NCBI GenBank assembly: GCA_016713245.1
Contig: JADJPM010000001.1
Location: forward strand, 1,798,001 to 1,862,000
Origin: Verrucomicrobiaceae bacterium
GTDB taxonomy: Bacteria; Verrucomicrobiota; Verrucomicrobiia; Verrucomicrobiales; Verrucomicrobiaceae
Direction: 5' to 3'
DNA: 64,000 nt
Positions 60,396 to 64,000 of the stretch are shown one piece after another. Each line of letters starts with the position of its first letter. Position 1 is the first letter of the stretch. Below the pieces are notes generated by a model, which was given only the letters and a program-made list of their open reading frames with translations, did no database searches and was not told the DNA's origin. The position numbers were made by a program, and so were the translations under genes.

Positions 60396-62495
60396 TCACA
60401 ACTCAACAGACTGGGAGCTCCTGGTCGCCTCCAATACCGCAAACGTCAGCCGCATGCCCTGCCGTGCTTGCGCATCAGGCAGCGGATGTGGCTTTCCTTC
60501 CTTCAAAAAGCCCAGCCAGGCCGTCATCTCCTCCGCGTGGCCCTTTGAAGCATGCTTCGACACCTTCGCCTTCCGGTTCTTCCAAACCGTCAGCCTCATG
60601 AAGTTCTCACACTCCGCCACGAGACCATTCGCAAACACCCGGATGCTCTCCTTTGGAAACGCGCTGTCACCCTCCGCCGAGTAGAGCAGTTGGAAGGTCG
60701 ACCCATCCACAAACTCCACCTGCGCTGAAACCGAATCGGTGCCCGTTTTCTGCGCTGAGACCCGCACCGGTTTGCCGAGCATGAAACAGGCAAAATCGAG
60801 CATGTGACAGGCTTCGCCGATGATCCTGCCGCCCTGCGCCGGATCAGCATACCAATGATCCGCGGCCACCACCCCTGCGCAGACGTGATACGACATCATC
60901 TTCGCTCCCGGAGCCGCATCGAGCCATTTCTTCATCTCCACCGTCGCTGGCGCAAACCGCCGGTTGAAGCCCACCATCAAGCTTCCGCTCGTTTCAGCCA
61001 TCGCCGCGTCGATTTCGGCCAGTTCGGCCTCCGTGAGGCACAGCGGCTTCTCCACAAACACCTGCTTCCCGGCCTTCAGCGCCTTCAAAACCAGCGACGC
61101 ATGCAAATCATGCCTCGTCCCAATGATCACCGCCTCCGAGGTCGCCTCCGCAAAGTCCGTCGCCGCCTTCGCGAAGCCAAACTTCTCCTTCACATGCCTC
61201 GCCGAAAGCCCCGTGCCATTCACCACCGTCCCCAGCGCGATCTTCCCCTTCACATGCGGCAGCAGCATCGTCCGCACAAAGTTCCCCGCGCCGATGACAT
61301 CGAGCGTCGCAACGCTGTTCTGTAGTCCCGCCTTTAGGCGGTCTGGATGTACTGCACTCGAAACTGCCACTCGATCCAGGGACCGGCTAAAGCCGGAACT
61401 ACAATACTCGATGATCACGCCGATCTCGTCGTCCAGCCGCTCGTAAACTTGAATAACCTCACCAAACGCCACCTTCCGCGTCGTCACCGGCTTCAAATCC
61501 AACCGCCCACTCCGCATCAGCTCCAGACAAGCCTCAAAATTCCGATTCTCCGTCCAGCGCACATAACCCGCCGGATAGTCCACGCCTCCCCACTCATAGC
61601 TCGTGTCATACCTTCCCGGCCCGTAGCTGCGACTGTACCTCACCGTGATGTCCTTCTGGAACGCCGTCTTCCATTCCAGCGACGCCTCATGCATGCCCAC
61701 GATCACCAGCGTCCCACGATCGCGCAGACAAGCCACGGCTTGAGCCGCCACCTCCGCCGACTTGCCACCCACGCACAGCAGCACCGCATCCACGCCCATG
61801 CCGCTGGTCCACTCACGCACCGCGTTTTCGACGTTCGACGAGGCCACACGCTCCGCACCCATCTGCTTCGCGATCTCCAGACGTGCCGCATTCAAATCGA
61901 CCGCCATCACGCGAGCACCAGCGATTTGGAGCAGCTTCGTGGTCAGCAAGCCCACCAGCCCCTGCCCGATCACCAGCACACGCTCGCCGATCTGCGTTTG
62001 TGCCTGCCGCACGCCCTGCATCGCGATTGCCGCGAGCGTTGTGTAGGCCGCCTGCCAGTCCTCCACGCCCTCCGGCACCTTCGCCGCGAGCAAATCGGGC
62101 ACCGCGATCACCTCAGCATGATGCGCACACTCCGCGCCACCACATGCCACGCGATCTCCCACACGGAAACGCGTGTTCAACGCATCCACCGCCACGACCA
62201 CACCTGCCGCCGAGTATCCCAGTGGCGTCGGCGACTCCAAACGATTGCGCACCTTCTCCGCCGCCGCCTTCCAGCCGAGCGTCCGCGCCGTGTCGAGCAC
62301 CTTGCGCACCTGATCCGGCCTCGCCCGCGCTTTTTCGAGCAGCGACATCTTCGCCTGCTCCACCTTCATCCGCTCCGTGCCCGGCGAGATCACCGAGCAA
62401 GTCGTGCGCACCAGAATGCCACCCGGCATCAGCGAAGGCTCCGGTACCTCCTGCAGCTCCAAACGGCCGTCTTGATATTGAGCGAGCTGTTTCAT
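60396..62495 (-). CDS. Bi-domain oxidoreductase: zinc-type alcohol dehydrogenase plus Gfo/Idh/MocA
   Basis: The 699-residue protein has an MDR-type dehydrogenase first (residues about 1-350; GILVRTTCSVISPGTE, LESPTPLGYSAAGVVV, VIGQGLVGLLTTKLLQIAGA). A Gfo/Idh/MocA oxidoreductase follows from about 395 (DVIGAGNFVRTMLLPHVKG, then GKQVFVEKPLCLTEAEL with the catalytic EKP). Such fusions are found in exopolysaccharide clusters and probably oxidise or reduce nucleotide sugars. A strong AAGGAGG seven bases before the ATG supports 62495; the ATG overlaps the preceding stop by 4 bp. The linker around residues 365-392 is encoded by an inserted palindromic element (61321-61403). The typical catalytic zinc Cys ligands were not checked. 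Confidence 0.87.
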   Translation of the reverse strand: MKQLAQYQDGRLELQEVPEPSLMPGGILVRTTCSVISPGTERMKVEQAKMSLLEKARARPDQVRKVLDTARTLGWKAAAEKVRNRLESPTPLGYSAAGVVVAVDALNTRFRVGDRVACGGAECAHHAEVIAVPDLLAAKVPEGVEDWQAAYTTLAAIAMQGVRQAQTQIGERVLVIGQGLVGLLTTKLLQIAGARVMAVDLNAARLEIAKQMGAERVASSNVENAVREWTSGMGVDAVLLCVGGKSAEVAAQAVACLRDRGTLVIVGMHEASLEWKTAFQKDITVRYSRSYGPGRYDTSYEWGGVDYPAGYVRWTENRNFEACLELMRSGRLDLKPVTTRKVAFGEVIQVYERLDDEIGVIIEYCSSGFSRSLDRVAVSSAVHPDRLKAGLQNSVATLDVIGAGNFVRTMLLPHVKGKIALGTVVNGTGLSARHVKEKFGFAKAATDFAEATSEAVIIGTRHDLHASLVLKALKAGKQVFVEKPLCLTEAELAEIDAAMAETSGSLMVGFNRRFAPATVEMKKWLDAAPGAKMMSYHVCAGVVAADHWYADPAQGGRIIGEACHMLDFACFMLGKPVRVSAQKTGTDSVSAQVEFVDGSTFQLLYSAEGDSAFPKESIRVFANGLVAECENFMRLTVWKNRKAKVSKHASKGHAEEMTAWLGFLKEGKPHPLPDAQARQGMRLTFAVLEATRSSQSVEL
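61321..61403. repeat. REPIN-like element inserted in frame in the oxidoreductase gene
   Basis: Two 23-bp terminal arms (61321-61343 and 61381-61403) form an inverted repeat matching at 20 of 23 positions, and each arm is itself palindromic (CCGCCTTTAGGCGG and CCGGCTAAAGCCGG). The 83-bp element resembles the paired REP (REPIN) elements with GTAGTTCCGGCTTTAGCCGG cores that are scattered in related genomes. It supplies about 28 codons of the interdomain linker without a stop. Confidence 0.75.
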
Positions 62496-63235
62496 GCGAG
62501 CGCCTCCTTGATCAGCCGCCAGATGAAAAGCGGGTTGTTGCGGAAGTAGCGTCCCGCGAGCCTGCGCGGCTCCTGGCAGACACGGTAAAACCATTCGAGT
62601 CCGAGTCGCTGCATCCAGCGCGGCGATTGCTTCACCCGGCCCGTGTGAAAATCAAAAGCCGCGCCAACACCAAACATGAGCGTCGTGTCCAGCCGGTCGA
62701 GATACGCATGCATGAAGCGATCCTGCTTCGGCGTGCTGATGCCCATCCAGATGATGTCAGGCTTCAAAGTGCGCACTTGGTCGATCAAAGCGGCCTCCTC
62801 CTCACTCGTGAGCGGACGAAACGGCGGACACTCCGCGCCGACGATTTTCACGCCGGGGATCTTTTGCTCCAAGGCCGCCTTCAACTCCGCCGCCACGCCC
62901 GGCATGCCGCCATACAAAAAGTGCGTGCGACCTGTCGCCACACCGCGACGCATCACCTCGATCATCAAATCCGGCCCATACACGCGGTCCATGTCCGGAA
63001 AGCCCTTCATCCAGCCGATCCACGACAGCGGCATGCCATCCGGCGTGATCAAAAAGGCCTTCTCCAGCACCTCGCGGAACTCCGGATGCTCATACGCCTC
63101 CGTGAGCTGATGCACCCCCGCCACACAGACGTAGCCTTTCGACTTCGAATCCAACGCCTGCTCCACGGCGGCGCAGCACGTTTCCATGTTCATCGCATCG
63201 ACTGGCGATCCGAGGATGTGAAAGCGCGGGATCAT
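62492..63235 (-). CDS. WecB/TagA/CpsF-family glycosyltransferase
   Basis: The 247-residue enzyme belongs to the family (GT26) that transfers N-acetylmannosamine(uronate) or similar sugars in teichoic acid, enterobacterial common antigen and exopolysaccharide synthesis. Signatures are LGSPVDAMNMETCCAAV, LITPDGMPLSWIGWMKG (catalytic Asp), RVYGPDLMIEVMR, HFLYGGMPGVAAELKAAL, DIIWMGISTPKQDRFMH and MFGVGAAFDFHTGRVKQSP. It is coupled by 4-bp overlaps to the genes on both sides. The sugar donor is not deducible. Confidence 0.92.
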   Translation of the reverse strand: MIPRFHILGSPVDAMNMETCCAAVEQALDSKSKGYVCVAGVHQLTEAYEHPEFREVLEKAFLITPDGMPLSWIGWMKGFPDMDRVYGPDLMIEVMRRGVATGRTHFLYGGMPGVAAELKAALEQKIPGVKIVGAECPPFRPLTSEEEAALIDQVRTLKPDIIWMGISTPKQDRFMHAYLDRLDTTLMFGVGAAFDFHTGRVKQSPRWMQRLGLEWFYRVCQEPRRLAGRYFRNNPLFIWRLIKEALA

Positions 63236-64000
63236 GGTTTGAGCGTGGTCACTAGCCAGCGATGCTTTCCAGCGCTGGTTTTCTCGATTTGATCCACCAC
63301 ATGCAGCGTGAGGTCGAAGTCGTCACCGAGCCTCCTCAGCAATCCAATCTTGATCGCTTCCTCCCGATCACGGGACCAGCGAGGTGTCGGTAGAAGATGG
63401 CATTCGAGCACGCCTAGCTCGTGTTGATGGAACTGCACGGCCAGGAGACCATCGAAAATGTCATCATGCATGTTCATCGCCGTGAGCGAAATGCGACGAC
63501 CCGTGCGGCTGATGATAAACTCATAGTCACGCCCGATCACCTGGCTTTCCGAGCTCCACAGGTCACCCGTGCGATAACGGATGAGCGGCATGACGTGATT
63601 GTGAAACGAGGTGGCGATGATCTCTCGATTCCCTGCGGCATCCGCTTCACCGAACTCGACGAAGCCGTAGGCAGGCCAAAAATGCAGCGCCGAGCTTCCC
63701 GGACGCTGCGCGGCGAGCACCGCTCGCTCGCTGTGGCCATACCAGTGCATCACCGGCGCTCCGAAATGGCCTTCCAACTGCTTTTCAGCCTCGGTGCTGA
63801 GTTTTTCCGAGCCGCAAAGCACAGATGTGAGCTTGAAATCGAGCTTCACGCCCATCTGCATGAGCATCAGCGCCGCGCTGGGATAGGCATGAAGGTGCTG
63901 CGGCCGAAAGCGATTCAACTCCGCCACATACTCCAGCAACCGTTCCGGCGTGAGATGATAGGACGAGAGCGCCAGCCAGTTCCTCGTGGCATCAAAACTC
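63232..64000 (-). CDS. PaaK/CapK-like adenylate-forming enzyme (5' end outside window)
   Basis: The frame is open to the right edge and encodes the C-terminal 255 or so residues of a phenylacetate-CoA ligase/CapK-type adenylating enzyme. Motifs include HLHAYPSAALMLMQ, SVLCGSEKLSTEAEKQLEGHFG, a WYGHSERAVLA segment in place of the usual YGMSE, PLIRYRTGDLW (the conserved ATP-binding TGD) and ISRTGRRISLTAMN. In exopolysaccharide clusters CapK-like proteins are common though their substrate is unknown. It overlaps the glycosyltransferase gene by 4 bp and heads the visible part of the operon. Confidence 0.87.
   Translation of the reverse strand, partial: SFDATRNWLALSSYHLTPERLLEYVAELNRFRPQHLHAYPSAALMLMQMGVKLDFKLTSVLCGSEKLSTEAEKQLEGHFGAPVMHWYGHSERAVLAAQRPGSSALHFWPAYGFVEFGEADAAGNREIIATSFHNHVMPLIRYRTGDLWSSESQVIGRDYEFIISRTGRRISLTAMNMHDDIFDGLLAVQFHQHELGVLECHLLPTPRWSRDREEAIKIGLLRRLGDDFDLTLHVVDQIEKTSAGKHRWLVTTLKP

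Overview
The window most likely comes from a verrucomicrobial chromosome (Prosthecobacter/Verrucomicrobiaceae-like). The evidence is moderately high GC, start codons that mostly lack Shine-Dalgarno sites, a DUF1080 (3-keto-disaccharide hydrolase) protein, a ceramidase-like enzyme fused to a LamG domain, a PEP-CTERM protein, DUF2339/DUF3999 partners, and giant SdrD_B/He_PIG/GEVED surface proteins. No tRNA, rRNA, CRISPR array or transposase gene was recognised by reading.

Layout. 1-5787 is housekeeping: the end of an FKBP isomerase, a DUF1080 protein, ilvD, rpsB-tsf and dgt. 5722-8342 is a lower-GC insert at the 3' end of dgt. It has three copies of a repeat built from the dgt 3' terminus, separated by one gene each: a coiled-coil membrane protein and a MazF/PemK-like toxin. 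8363-17941 holds a ceramidase-like/LamG protein, a MidA-type methyltransferase, the DUF3999 and DUF2339 membrane proteins (separated by two small genes on the other strand) and an SDR dehydrogenase. 17951-24667 is a closely spaced run of seven uncharacterised minus-strand genes. 24799-26894 has a DapA-family lyase and rlmN.

26944-57289 is the centrepiece: about 30 kb of plus-strand surface-protein genes. A 2278-residue SdrD_B/He_PIG protein overlaps a PEP-CTERM protein gene by 4 bp. Then come two very long frames (34883-42097 and 43271-57289). They appear to be one gene of 7469 codons. They share phase, but the roughly 1.5 kb between them (about 42010-43520) carries many small indels while still encoding recognisable GEVED and He_PIG pieces, which looks like consensus error more than decay. 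The giant protein has SdrD_B modules (two with nested PA14-like domains), a duplicated domain I cannot name, a run of 15 He_PIG modules and nine tandem GEVED modules. It ends in a C-terminal module also found at the end of the 2278-residue protein.

57365-64000: a two-domain HMA-like protein, then a minus-strand exopolysaccharide-type operon reading leftward from the right edge: PaaK/CapK-like adenylating enzyme, WecB/TagA/CpsF glycosyltransferase, bi-domain oxidoreductase, antitoxin, ParE/RelE-like toxin, heparinase II/III-like protein. The oxidoreductase gene contains an in-frame 83-bp REPIN-like element in its interdomain linker. All assignments are from reading the sequence and from family knowledge; no searches were run.
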